DNA of 64,000 bases, from assembly GCF_001428845.1 (NCBI RefSeq), contig NZ_LMIU01000027.1, positions 125,910 to 189,909 of the forward strand, read 5' to 3'. Each line of letters opens with the position of its first letter. Within the stretch, counting starts at the first letter, position 1. Made by a program: the position numbers and the translations under genes. Of this stretch, positions 16,428 through 23,706 are shown piece by piece. Under the pieces are notes generated by a model that searched no databases, was not told the DNA's origin, and saw only the letters and a program-made list of their open reading frames with translations. Origin of the DNA: Achromobacter sp. Root83. Lineage in GTDB: Bacteria; Pseudomonadota; Gammaproteobacteria; Burkholderiales; Burkholderiaceae_B.

Positions 16428-19226
16428 CTACTGCCAGCCGTATCGGCGCACCCAGATGCTCTTGAGCAACTGAGTCAGGACGCAATAGCCGAGCAGGAGG
16501 CCCACCAGCCACGGGAAGTAGCTCCAGGGCAGCGCCTGAAGCTGAAAATACCCGGCCAGCGGCGTGAACGGCAGCAGCAGGCCCAGCGTCACCACCATCA
16601 GCGTCATCCCCATCAGCGGCCAGGAAGCGCGGCTTTGCAGGAAGGGGATACGGCGGGTGCGGATCATATGCACGATCAACGTCTGCGACAACAGGCCTTC
16701 GACAAACCAGCCCGACTGAAACAGCGTCTGGTGTTCCGGGGCGTTTGCCTGGAACACGTACCACATCAGGGCATAGGTGGCGATGTCGAAAACAGAACTG
16801 ATCGGACCGAAGAAGAGCATGAAGCGTCCCAGACCGTCAGGATCCCATTGCTGGGGCTGTTTCAGCAATTCTTCATCGACATTGTCGAACGGGATTGCCG
16901 TCTGGGAAATGTCGTACATCAAGTTCTGCAACAGCAGATGAATGGGCAGCATGGGGAGGAACGGCAGGAAGGCGCTGGCCACCAGAACCGAAAACACATT
17001 GCCGAAATTGGAGCTGGCCGTCATTTTCAGGTACTTGAGCATGTTGCAGAAGGTCTTGCGGCCTTCGATCACGCCGTCCTCCAGCACCATCAGGCTCTTT
17101 TCCAGCAGAATGATGTCCGCGGCCTCCTTCGAGATATCGACCGCCGAGTCCACCGATATGCCCACATCCGCGGCGCGCAGGGCTGGCGCATCGTTGATGC
17201 CGTCTCCCATGAATCCCACGGTGTCGCCCTGGGCCCGCAGGCTGCGCACGATGCGCTCCTTGTGAGCGGGGGTCAGGCGCGCGAACACGTTGGCCACGCG
17301 CACGGCGGCGGCCAGTTGCGCGTCGTCCATCGCGTCGATATCGGCGCCCAGGAAGACCTTGCGGACCTCGAACCCCACTTCACGGCAGACCTTCTGGGCC
17401 ACGAGTTCCACATCGCCCGTCAGCACCTTGACCTCGATGCCAGAGGCCTTCAGCGCCGCCAATGCGGGGCCGGTGGACGCCTTGGGCGGATCCAGGAACG
17501 CGATGTACCCGACCATGACCAGGCCGCATTCATCCGCGACGCCGTACGCCTGCTGCGTGGGCGGCATTTCCCTGACGCCCACCGCGATGACGCGCAGCCC
17601 GTCGCGGTTCAGGCCCGCCGTCACGCGGCGGATATCCGCGCGACGCGCGTCGGTCAGCGGATGCACCTCGCTGCCCACGCGCAGGTGCGTGCAGGCCGAC
17701 AGCATTTCCTCCAGCGCGCCCTTGCAGATCAGTTCATGATGGTCGCGGCCGTTCTCGGTTTCGTTCACCACGACCGACATGCGCCGCCGCGAGAAGTCGA
17801 AGGGGATCTCGTCGACCTTGCGGTAGCGGGCGGCCAGATCCAGCCGGCGCTCGACCTCGGCGTGCCGCAGGACCGCCACGTCCAACAGGTTCTTGAGTCC
17901 GGTCTGGTAGTAGCTGTTCAGATAGGCATAGGCCAGCACGTCGTCGCTGCTGGCGCCATAGACATCGGTATGGCGTTCCAGCACGATCCGGTCCTGCGTG
18001 AGCGTGCCGGTCTTGTCCGTGCACAGCACGTTCATCGCCCCCAGGTTCTGGATGGCGTCGAGGCGCTTGACGACGACCTTGCGCCGCGACATGCGCAAGG
18101 CGCCCTTGGCCAGCGTGGCCGTGACGATCATGGGCAGCATCTCGGGCGTCAGCCCCACCGCGATGGCCAGCGCGAACAGCAGCGCTTCCATCCAGTCGCC
18201 CTTGGTGTAGCCGTTGATCAGCATGACCACCGGCGCCATGACCAGCATGAAGCGGATCAGGATCCAGCTCACCCGGTTGATGCCCTGCTGGAACTGCGTC
18301 GGGGCGCGGGAGGCCTGCGTGACGCGGCCCGCCAACTGGCCGAAGTACGTATTCGAGCCGGTGGCGACGACCAGCGCGCTGCCGGAGCCGCTGACCACAT
18401 TGGTCCCCATGAAGGCCATGTTTTCCAGTTCCAGCGAATTACCGGTTTCCACGTGCTGGGCCATGTGCTTTTCGACGGGCAGGGATTCGCCGGTCAGCGC
18501 GGCCTGCGCGACAAACAGGTCCTTTGCGTTCAGGATGCGGCAGTCGGCGGGAACCATGTCGCCGGCGGAAAGCAGTATGACGTCGCCGGGCACCAGCTCC
18601 GCCAGCGGCACCTCCAACTGATGCGAGCCGGTCGCGTGCAGCGTGGCGCCGTAACGGCGCGGCCCATCGCCCCAGGCGGTGGCGACGGCGTCCTTGCGCA
18701 GCGCCGTGGCCGTGTTCTGCACCATCGCCTTGAGCGCTTCGGCAGCGCGGTTGGAACGCTGTTCCTGCACGAAGCGCAGCACCGTGGAAATCACGACCAT
18801 CGAACCGATGATCGCGACGGCGGTCCAGGACTGCTCCTCGCTGGCGGCCATCCGCACATCGGTCACCCATGACAGCACCGCCAGCGCGGTCAGCAGCAGG
18901 TTGAACGGATTGCGGTAGGACAGCCACAGGTGAACGGGCCAGGACAGCGGCTTTTCGTGCTCGACCTCATTGGCGCCATGGCGTTCGCGCGCGGCGCGCG
19001 CCTGCGCTTCGGACAATCCGCCCCAGCCGCTGGCGAACCGCGCAAACAGGGAATCAAAGCCCAGCCGCGAGGTTTCCAGCATGTGCTGGTTGGCGCGGCG
19101 CGAAGCGTCGGACGAGACCGCCGCGGTCTCGCCGGCCTGCTCAAGGATGGGGGCGCGGCGGAAGTGGCGGCCGGACCGCCGCAGGCCCGCGGCGGACGAA
19201 AAAAAAGATTTCAGGAACGTAAACAC
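16428..19226 (-). CDS. mgtA: Magnesium-translocating P-type ATPase
   Basis: A 932-residue P3B-type ATPase that imports Mg2+ across the inner membrane, very similar in layout to enterobacterial MgtA/MgtB. Visible are TGESLPVEKH, the phosphorylation site CTDKTGTLTQD, FDFSRRRMSVVV, FLDPPK, MGDGINDAPALRAADVGISVD, and the C-terminal helices TASSNFGNVFSVLVASAFLP and FQSGWFVEGLLSQTLIVHMIRTRR. The start is GTG 19226 with GGAG about 9 nt upstream (MFTFLKSFFSS); the longer open frame to 19370 would run through the leader hairpins. It is preceded by a 330-nt leader, a candidate leader peptide and an ACT-fold gene. Confidence 0.95.
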   Translation of the reverse strand: MFTFLKSFFSSAAGLRRSGRHFRRAPILEQAGETAAVSSDASRRANQHMLETSRLGFDSLFARFASGWGGLSEAQARAARERHGANEVEHEKPLSWPVHLWLSYRNPFNLLLTALAVLSWVTDVRMAASEEQSWTAVAIIGSMVVISTVLRFVQEQRSNRAAEALKAMVQNTATALRKDAVATAWGDGPRRYGATLHATGSHQLEVPLAELVPGDVILLSAGDMVPADCRILNAKDLFVAQAALTGESLPVEKHMAQHVETGNSLELENMAFMGTNVVSGSGSALVVATGSNTYFGQLAGRVTQASRAPTQFQQGINRVSWILIRFMLVMAPVVMLINGYTKGDWMEALLFALAIAVGLTPEMLPMIVTATLAKGALRMSRRKVVVKRLDAIQNLGAMNVLCTDKTGTLTQDRIVLERHTDVYGASSDDVLAYAYLNSYYQTGLKNLLDVAVLRHAEVERRLDLAARYRKVDEIPFDFSRRRMSVVVNETENGRDHHELICKGALEEMLSACTHLRVGSEVHPLTDARRADIRRVTAGLNRDGLRVIAVGVREMPPTQQAYGVADECGLVMVGYIAFLDPPKASTGPALAALKASGIEVKVLTGDVELVAQKVCREVGFEVRKVFLGADIDAMDDAQLAAAVRVANVFARLTPAHKERIVRSLRAQGDTVGFMGDGINDAPALRAADVGISVDSAVDISKEAADIILLEKSLMVLEDGVIEGRKTFCNMLKYLKMTASSNFGNVFSVLVASAFLPFLPMLPIHLLLQNLMYDISQTAIPFDNVDEELLKQPQQWDPDGLGRFMLFFGPISSVFDIATYALMWYVFQANAPEHQTLFQSGWFVEGLLSQTLIVHMIRTRRIPFLQSRASWPLMGMTLMVVTLGLLLPFTPLAGYFQLQALPWSYFPWLVGLLLGYCVLTQLLKSIWVRRYGWQ

Positions 19227-19557
19227 GGGAGTGCTCCGGTTATTGGTGTTGTTGTTGGAGACACGGACGACCCCGCCCGCGGCGGCTGCGCGCGGGCAGC
19301 AGCGGGCCGCGGCTTTCGGAGCGAAAGCCGTCGATCCGCCGCGTACAGGCGTGCGCAGGCGCCGGGGCAAATGTTGCCGGTGTCCGGATCGCGTCGATGG
19401 CGCGCCGGGGTGCGGAAAACGGAAGGGGAGCTAGCGGAGGAATCGGAACCGGGGCAGGCGTCGCACAGGGTGCGGGCAAGGCCGGGGATTCGTGGCTGCG
19501 GAGTCCGTCAGGACCGGGATGGCTATCCGGCCGGTCGGCTCGCAGTGAGAAGACAGG
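19227..19557 (-). promoter_or_regulatory. mgtA leader: C-rich tract and hairpins
   Basis: An untranslated 331-nt stretch between the candidate leader peptide and the mgtA GTG. In the mRNA sense the part at 19500-19381 is C-rich and G-poor (about 57 C against 28 G by my count). Downstream are two perfect hairpins: a 9-bp stem CGGCTTTCG/CGAAAGCCG with a 3-nt loop (19310-19330) and a 7-bp stem GCCCGCG/CGCGGGC (19275-19297). An unstructured AACAACAACACCAATAACC run then leads to the ribosome binding site. The pattern is compatible with Rho loading and conditional termination, as known for Salmonella mgtA. Confidence 0.5.
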
Positions 19558-19623
19558 TCAGACAGGCATGCCGGCGCCGCGCACGGGGCGCAATCGAGGT
19601 TCGGGGTCTAAGGCACTAGGCAT
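19558..19623 (-). CDS. Candidate MgtL-like leader peptide (21 residues)
   Basis: A 21-codon open frame begins at ATG 19623, with an excellent ribosome binding site (AGGAG, 5 nt before the ATG), and ends with TGA at 19558-19560. Its middle reads LDPEPRLRPVR. Enterobacterial MgtL, the peptide that senses low Mg2+ in the mgtA leader, likewise carries alternating acidic residues and prolines followed by arginines. The frame starts 29 nt after the ACT-protein stop and precedes the C-rich mgtA leader. Function is inferred from position, ribosome binding site and composition; expression is not proven. Confidence 0.6.
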   Translation of the reverse strand: MPSALDPEPRLRPVRGAGMPV

Positions 19624-19652
19624 GATCTCTCCTGGGGTGGTTGCGGCGGGCT

Positions 19653-19985
19653 TCAGGCCAGCGCGGCTTGCGCGCCGAAATGCACATGGCGCACGGCGGG
19701 GTTGGCGCTCAGGCGGCGCGCCTGCGACATCAATTCCGCCCGCAATTCGGGGGGGCAATTGACGGTGATGCAAGCCGACGCCAGATCGGGGTCTTTACCC
19801 TGATCGATCTGCACTTGCGAGACGTCCAGGCCGGCGGCCCCGAAGTCCAGGCAGATCTGCTTGCGCAAGGCTCCCAGCTCGCCGCGCGGACAGATGACCG
19901 TCAAGCGCGACGTGCCGCGGCGGCGGCCCAAAGCGGTGGCGCGGTCCACGCCGGCGCGGCGTAGGAACAAGTCGAAGAAACGCAT
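19653..19985 (-). CDS. Small ACT-fold protein resembling the MgtC C-terminal domain
   Basis: A 110-residue soluble protein. After a short basic lead (MRFFDLFLRRAG), residues about 28-105 show a beta-alpha-beta-beta-alpha-beta order: RLTVICP, ELGALRKQICLDFGAAG, LDVSQVQID, ASACITVNCP, ELRAELMSQARRLSANP, VRHVHFG. This is the ACT-like pattern of the cytoplasmic tail of MgtC; the MgtC membrane domain is absent. ATG 19985 has a strong GGAGG ribosome binding site, which beats the upstream in-frame start at 20060. It heads the mgtA transcript, so a role in Mg2+ homeostasis is likely. The MgtC resemblance is judged by eye. Confidence 0.7.
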   Translation of the reverse strand: MRFFDLFLRRAGVDRATALGRRRGTSRLTVICPRGELGALRKQICLDFGAAGLDVSQVQIDQGKDPDLASACITVNCPPELRAELMSQARRLSANPAVRHVHFGAQAALA

Positions 19986-20130
19986 AACGACCTCCATTGC
20001 AAGAATGGGGAGCGTGATCGCGAACACGTGCGAGCCGGACGGCGCCCGGGCAACGGACACGACAAACGTGCACGAGCGCTGGCGCTGCGACTAGCGGCGG
20101 TTCTGGCGGTTTACGTTGGGGAGAGTCCCG

Positions 20131-20147
20131 GCAGGCTGAAGGCCTGC
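20131..20147 (-). other. Hairpin in the 5' leader of the ACT-protein/mgtA transcript
   Basis: A perfect 6-bp stem GCAGGC/GCCTGC with a 5-nt loop lies inside the 328-nt leader upstream of the ACT-protein gene. No T-tract follows. The rest of the leader (19986-20313) shows no recognised riboswitch class. Confidence 0.35.
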
Positions 20148-20234
20148 GCTACTGACCGGGCGCGAGCCTGGTGCCTGGGATACGCCGCAACCTGCGTGAC
20201 AGGATGCGGCAGATGGAGTTCTGCGTGGTTCCTG

Positions 20235-20288
20235 TCAGACAGCGATGTCGATGCAAGATCGACTACTTTCGCCGGAATCGGTATTCAC
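20235..20288 (-). CDS. Possible upstream leader ORF (17 residues, GTG start)
   Basis: Near the 5' end of the predicted mgt transcript, AGGAG lies 8 nt before a GTG that opens a 17-codon frame (MNTDSGESSRSCIDIAV) ending at 20235. The peptide is Ser/Asp-rich, not proline-rich. The Salmonella mgtCBR leader also carries short ORFs, so this is worth recording, but the evidence is only a ribosome binding site and a frame. Confidence 0.3.
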   Translation of the reverse strand: MNTDSGESSRSCIDIAV

Positions 20289-20319
20289 GAAGACTGCTCC
20301 TGGGATGGATAACAGAAAG

Positions 20320-20348
20320 ATTTTACGCGGGTTTCTACTGATGGACAA
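20320..20348 (-). promoter_or_regulatory. Candidate promoter of the ACT-protein/mgtA operon
   Basis: In the minus sense, TTGTCC (20343-20348) and TAAAAT (20320-20325) are separated by exactly 17 bp. The start near 20313 gives a leader of about 328 nt before the ACT-protein ATG, similar in scale to the long leaders of enterobacterial mgt genes. Confidence 0.6.
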
Positions 20349-20384
20349 GGTTTATGCGCTTTTAAGGCGCGGCAGGCCGGCAGC

Positions 20385-20416
20385 GGCGGCGCCAGCCCGT
20401 GAAGGCTCGCGCCGCC
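20385..20416 (-). terminator. Hairpin after the exchanger gene (no T-tract)
   Basis: Stem GGCGGCGC/GCGCCGCC (8 bp) plus an inner AGCC/GGCT stem around a 6-nt loop lies 7 bp after the stop codon of the exchanger gene. It is very stable but lacks a T-run, so it is at best an atypical terminator separating the exchanger from the mgt promoter. Confidence 0.4.
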
Positions 20417-20423
20417 ATCGCGG

Positions 20424-21428
20424 TCAGGCGTAGAAGTGCCAGCCCAGATAACCCGCGAATACGGCATACAGGCCACCCACCGCCGACAGCGCCGGCACGC
20501 TCATGGCCGAGCGCCGGAAACGCAGCCACAGGAGCCCGATGGAGAGCATCGTGAACAGGCCCGCCGCCAGCAGGGGCGCATCCAGCAGCCACGGCGTCAT
20601 GAAGATGCCCAGCGCGCTGGGGATGGTGGCCTGGATCATCATGGCGCCAGAAATATTGGCCAGCGCCAGCCGTTCCTTGCCCTGACGCACCCATATCAGC
20701 GCATTCATGATTTCGGGCAGCTCGGTCGCCACGGGGGCCAGAAGCAAGGCCGCCACGTGCGGCGATGCGCCCATGGCCACGCCCAGCAGTTCGATCTGGT
20801 TCACGAACACATGCGAGGCCCCGGCGATCACCACCAGCGCCATGATCGTCTGGGTGGCCGCCCAGAACATGGTGGGGTTCTCATCGCGGGGACGCAGCTT
20901 GAGCGGCTCCAGGTCCTCGCAATCGGCCCTCTCCTCGTCTCGGCTGAGTTCGCGCTTGATGTACAGGCCATACGTGGCCAGGAACAGGATGCCCAGCCAG
21001 GGCTTCCAGGCAAAAGCCAGCAGCCCCAGCCCCACCTTGAAAATGAATATGCCCATGAACCAGGCCTGGTCGCGGGCCAGCCGGCGCTGGTCCGCGTTGA
21101 TACAGCCGGCTTGCGTCGGCTGCCCGCGGCGCGCGCGCCACAGCGCCAGGCCGACCACGGCGTAGGCCAGGGTCGCCAGCACCAGCGGGCCGCCCATGGC
21201 CGCGCCGACCCCGATGTCCTTCTGCTCGGGAGTGTCGCCGAAGACGACCGCCATGAAGGTGACCGCGCTTTCCGGCAAGGCAGTGCCGAACGCGGCCAGC
21301 ACGGTGCCTGTGGCGGTGGCGCCCAGGTGGAACCGGTGTCCGACCCATTCAACGCCATTGACGAAGAATTCGCACGCGACGTAGATCACTGCCGCGGACA
21401 GGAAAAACAGGAACAGGGTGAGCAACAT
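20424..21428 (-). CDS. Na+/Ca2+-exchanger family protein, probable Mn2+ exporter
   Basis: A 334-residue inner membrane protein with the two inverted alpha-repeats of the cation/Ca2+ exchanger family: AAFGTALPESAVTFMAV in the first half and APVATELPEIMNALIWV in the second. A central hydrophilic loop (ELSRDEERADCEDLEPLKLRPRDE) separates the halves. ATG 21428 is chosen because the upstream sequence, although open to 21569, is occupied by a yybP-ykoY riboswitch. That RNA responds to Mn2+ and activates Mn2+ exporters, so manganese export is a better guess than calcium exchange. Confidence 0.85.
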   Translation of the reverse strand: MLLTLFLFFLSAAVIYVACEFFVNGVEWVGHRFHLGATATGTVLAAFGTALPESAVTFMAVVFGDTPEQKDIGVGAAMGGPLVLATLAYAVVGLALWRARRGQPTQAGCINADQRRLARDQAWFMGIFIFKVGLGLLAFAWKPWLGILFLATYGLYIKRELSRDEERADCEDLEPLKLRPRDENPTMFWAATQTIMALVVIAGASHVFVNQIELLGVAMGASPHVAALLLAPVATELPEIMNALIWVRQGKERLALANISGAMMIQATIPSALGIFMTPWLLDAPLLAAGLFTMLSIGLLWLRFRRSAMSVPALSAVGGLYAVFAGYLGWHFYA

Positions 21429-21504
21429 ATGAACGCAGCCGGACGAGCAGAAACCAATTGGCGCGACGCAACGGCTCGCCCGGCTAGGGTGAACGTTACG
21501 CGGC

Positions 21505-21655
21505 CAAAGGTCTCGCCTGGCTGATCCATGCGGCGGGCGGGCCGCGTGCATGGAAACCGTTAGCGCCATGGAGTTCTGGTAACCGCTACGCGGCCCGAAC
21601 CACCAAGTCTGTTGACGCTAACTCCTTTGGGGACAAAGGATGGCTACTCCCCAAT
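21505..21655 (-). promoter_or_regulatory. yybP-ykoY (Mn2+-sensing) riboswitch
   Basis: The minus-strand RNA contains the class-defining conserved segments in order: UUGGGGAGUAGCC at the 5' end (about 21642-21654), GCGUCAACAGACUUGG (about 21604-21619), and GGCGAGACCUUUGG at the 3' end (about 21504-21517). The 3' segment is about 80 nt upstream of the exchanger ATG. A TACAAT -10-like box lies at 21668-21673, just before the predicted transcript start. The family binds Mn2+ and turns on exporter genes. Confidence 0.85.
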
Positions 21656-21667
21656 GACAGAGCGGCG

Positions 21668-21673
21668 ATTGTA
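21668..21673 (-). promoter_or_regulatory. -10 box of the riboswitch transcript
   Basis: TACAAT in the minus sense, ending 13 bp before the first conserved riboswitch segment. The -35 region (CTGGAC or TGGACC about 16-17 bp upstream) is weak. Confidence 0.45.
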
Positions 21674-21806
21674 GCAGCGGATACGTGTCGGTCCAGCGAA
21701 TCCCAGGCCGGTGCCATGGAAACGTCCGCGGGGTGTTGCATTTGCGGGATGGCGGGTAAAGTAAGCGCCATCTACTGCCCTTGCGGGGCTTGCGCCCCGG
21801 CCCGCC

Positions 21807-23150
21807 ATGAGCCTGCCTCCCGACGACATCGCCCCTTTCGCCGCGCGGCGCCAGCGCCTGATGGAGCGCATGCGCGCCGACGGCGGCGGCATCGCCATCC
21901 TGGCGACCGCGCCCGAGGCCGTCCGCAATCGCGACGCGGAGTACCCCTACCGGCACGACAGCGATTTCTTCTACCTGACCGGCTTTACCGAGCCGGGTGC
22001 GTGGCTGGTACTGATCGCCGGCGCCTCGGACCGCGCGGTGCTGTTCTGCAGGCCGCGCCATGTGGAACATGAAATGTGGGAAGGCCGGCGGTTCGGCCCC
22101 GAGGCGGCCGCCGCGTATTTCGGCTTCGATGACGCCCATCCCATCGACGCGCTGGATGAACTGATACCCGCGCTCATGCTGGACCACCCCACCCTGTATG
22201 CGCCGCTGGCCGGCGACAAGCGCACGGATGGACGCCTGCACCGCTGGCTGGCCGCGGCGCGCGAGGCCAGCCGCGGCGGCCATGCCCCGCCCGCCCGGCA
22301 GCAGGACATCCGTCCGCTGCTCGCCGGCATGCGGCTGATCAAGGACGCCACCGAAATAGCGGCGATGCGGCGCGCGGCGAAGATCTCCGCCGGCGCGCAT
22401 GTCCGCGCCATGCGGGTGGCCCGGGCCGGCATGCGCGAGTACGAGATCGAGGCCGAACTGCTCTATGAATTCCGCCGCCACGGCGCGCAATCGGTGGCCT
22501 ACAACAGCATCGTCGCCGCCGGCGCGAACGCCTGCGTGCTGCATTACCCGGCCGGCGAAGCCACGCTGCGGGACGGCGACCTGGTCCTGGTCGACGCGGG
22601 CTGCGAAGTGGACAGTTATGCCAGCGACATCACGCGGACCTTCCCGGTCAACGGCCGCTACAGCGGCCCCCAGCGCGCGCTGTACGACCTGACCGTGGCG
22701 GCGCAAGAGGCGGCGGCCCATGCCACCGCGCCGGGCCGGGGCTTCAACGACGGCCACGAGGCGGCACTGCGCGTCCTGGCGCAGGGGATGCTGGATCTGA
22801 AGCTGTTGAAGGGCTCGCTGGACGGCGTGCTGGAATCCGGCGATTACAGCCGTTTCTACATGCACCGGACCGGCCACTGGCTGGGGCTGGACGTCCATGA
22901 TGTGGGCGACTACCGGCAAACCGGCCCCGCCCAGGGAGCGGAACGCCCCTGGCGCAAGCTGGAAACGGGAATGATGCTGACCATCGAACCCGGCATCTAT
23001 GTGCGCCCGGCCGACGACGTGCCCGAGGCCTACTGGAATATCGGCATCCGCACCGAGGACGATGCGCTGGTCACCGACGAAGGTTGCGAACTCATCACGC
23101 GCGGCGTGCCGGTGCAGGCCAGCGAGATCGAAGCGCTGATGCGCGAATAG
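21807..23150 (+). CDS. pepP: Xaa-Pro aminopeptidase
   Basis: A 447-residue dinuclear-metal aminopeptidase P that removes an N-terminal residue preceding proline. The N-terminal domain shows YPYRHDSDFFYLTGFTEPGA. The C-terminal pita-bread domain carries the metal ligands: Asp in LVDAGCEVDSYASDITRTFP (two Asp), His in HRTGHWLGLDVHDVG, Glu in TIEPGIYV and Glu in GIRTEDD. It is followed closely by the convergent TM2 gene and then by ubiH, a grouping seen in many proteobacteria. Confidence 0.95.
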   Translation: MSLPPDDIAPFAARRQRLMERMRADGGGIAILATAPEAVRNRDAEYPYRHDSDFFYLTGFTEPGAWLVLIAGASDRAVLFCRPRHVEHEMWEGRRFGPEAAAAYFGFDDAHPIDALDELIPALMLDHPTLYAPLAGDKRTDGRLHRWLAAAREASRGGHAPPARQQDIRPLLAGMRLIKDATEIAAMRRAAKISAGAHVRAMRVARAGMREYEIEAELLYEFRRHGAQSVAYNSIVAAGANACVLHYPAGEATLRDGDLVLVDAGCEVDSYASDITRTFPVNGRYSGPQRALYDLTVAAQEAAAHATAPGRGFNDGHEAALRVLAQGMLDLKLLKGSLDGVLESGDYSRFYMHRTGHWLGLDVHDVGDYRQTGPAQGAERPWRKLETGMMLTIEPGIYVRPADDVPEAYWNIGIRTEDDALVTDEGCELITRGVPVQASEIEALMRE

Positions 23151-23162
23151 CCCGCGCCCCGC

Positions 23163-23627
23163 CTATAGGACGTAGCCGTCCAGCCAGCCCATCGCCACCC
23201 ATACGTAGACCACCACCATGGCGATGGCGAACATGGTCACAATGGCGCCGACGAGGCAGGCCAGGATGGCCACGAGCACCGGGCCCCACCCGGTGGACGA
23301 CGGCCGCCCCAGGCCGGGGTTGTAGATCCGGTCGAATTTCTCGTCCGGCATCAGCGAGAACACCGCGCTTTCGATGAACCCGTCGATCATGGGAATGAAG
23401 AGCAGGAAAAACGCGGGATTGTCGTACCAGACCGGGTAGAAGCGGAACGCGCAGAACAGGCTGACCAGGGCCAGCGCGCTGACCAGCCAGGCATGGCGGC
23501 GGCCCAGATACCACCAGTGCGCGCCAACCGCGCCGAACAGGCAGGCCAGGAGCCCCACCGCGACCTTGCCGCGCGGGCGGCGGGCGGATACGGCGGACAG
23601 CGAAGAGGAAACCTGAGCCTGCGTCAT
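23163..23627 (-). CDS. TM2 domain-containing membrane protein
   Basis: A 154-residue membrane protein. GLLACLFGAVGAHWWYLGRR followed by a second helix and DGFIESAVF is the TM2 pattern (two helices with a turn). Additional hydrophobic segments follow at VLVAILACLVGAIVTMFAIAM. ATG 23627 (MTQAQ) is taken as the start; the frame is open eleven codons upstream. The function of the family is unknown in bacteria. Confidence 0.85.
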   Translation of the reverse strand: MTQAQVSSSLSAVSARRPRGKVAVGLLACLFGAVGAHWWYLGRRHAWLVSALALVSLFCAFRFYPVWYDNPAFFLLFIPMIDGFIESAVFSLMPDEKFDRIYNPGLGRPSSTGWGPVLVAILACLVGAIVTMFAIAMVVVYVWVAMGWLDGYVL

Positions 23628-23706
23628 GTCGATCAACCGGGAAAGGGGCCGAGGCGCCAAGCCGCGCCGGCTGCCCGGGATTGTAGTGGACGGTTAAAAT
23701 CCCGCC

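Noticed and set aside
15279-18872. A plus-strand open frame of 1197 codons opposite the porin and mgtA genes
   Set aside because: It is a GC-driven shadow of well-identified genes on the minus strand; its composition (Gln/Arg/His-rich, no domains) is typical of antisense frames.
19986-20313. A known Mg2+ riboswitch (M-box) or second yybP-ykoY element in the mgt leader
   Set aside because: I looked for the conserved segments of both classes; GGGGAGAGTCC at 20118 on the plus strand is similar to part of yybP-ykoY but lies on the wrong strand and lacks GUCAACA and GAGACC.
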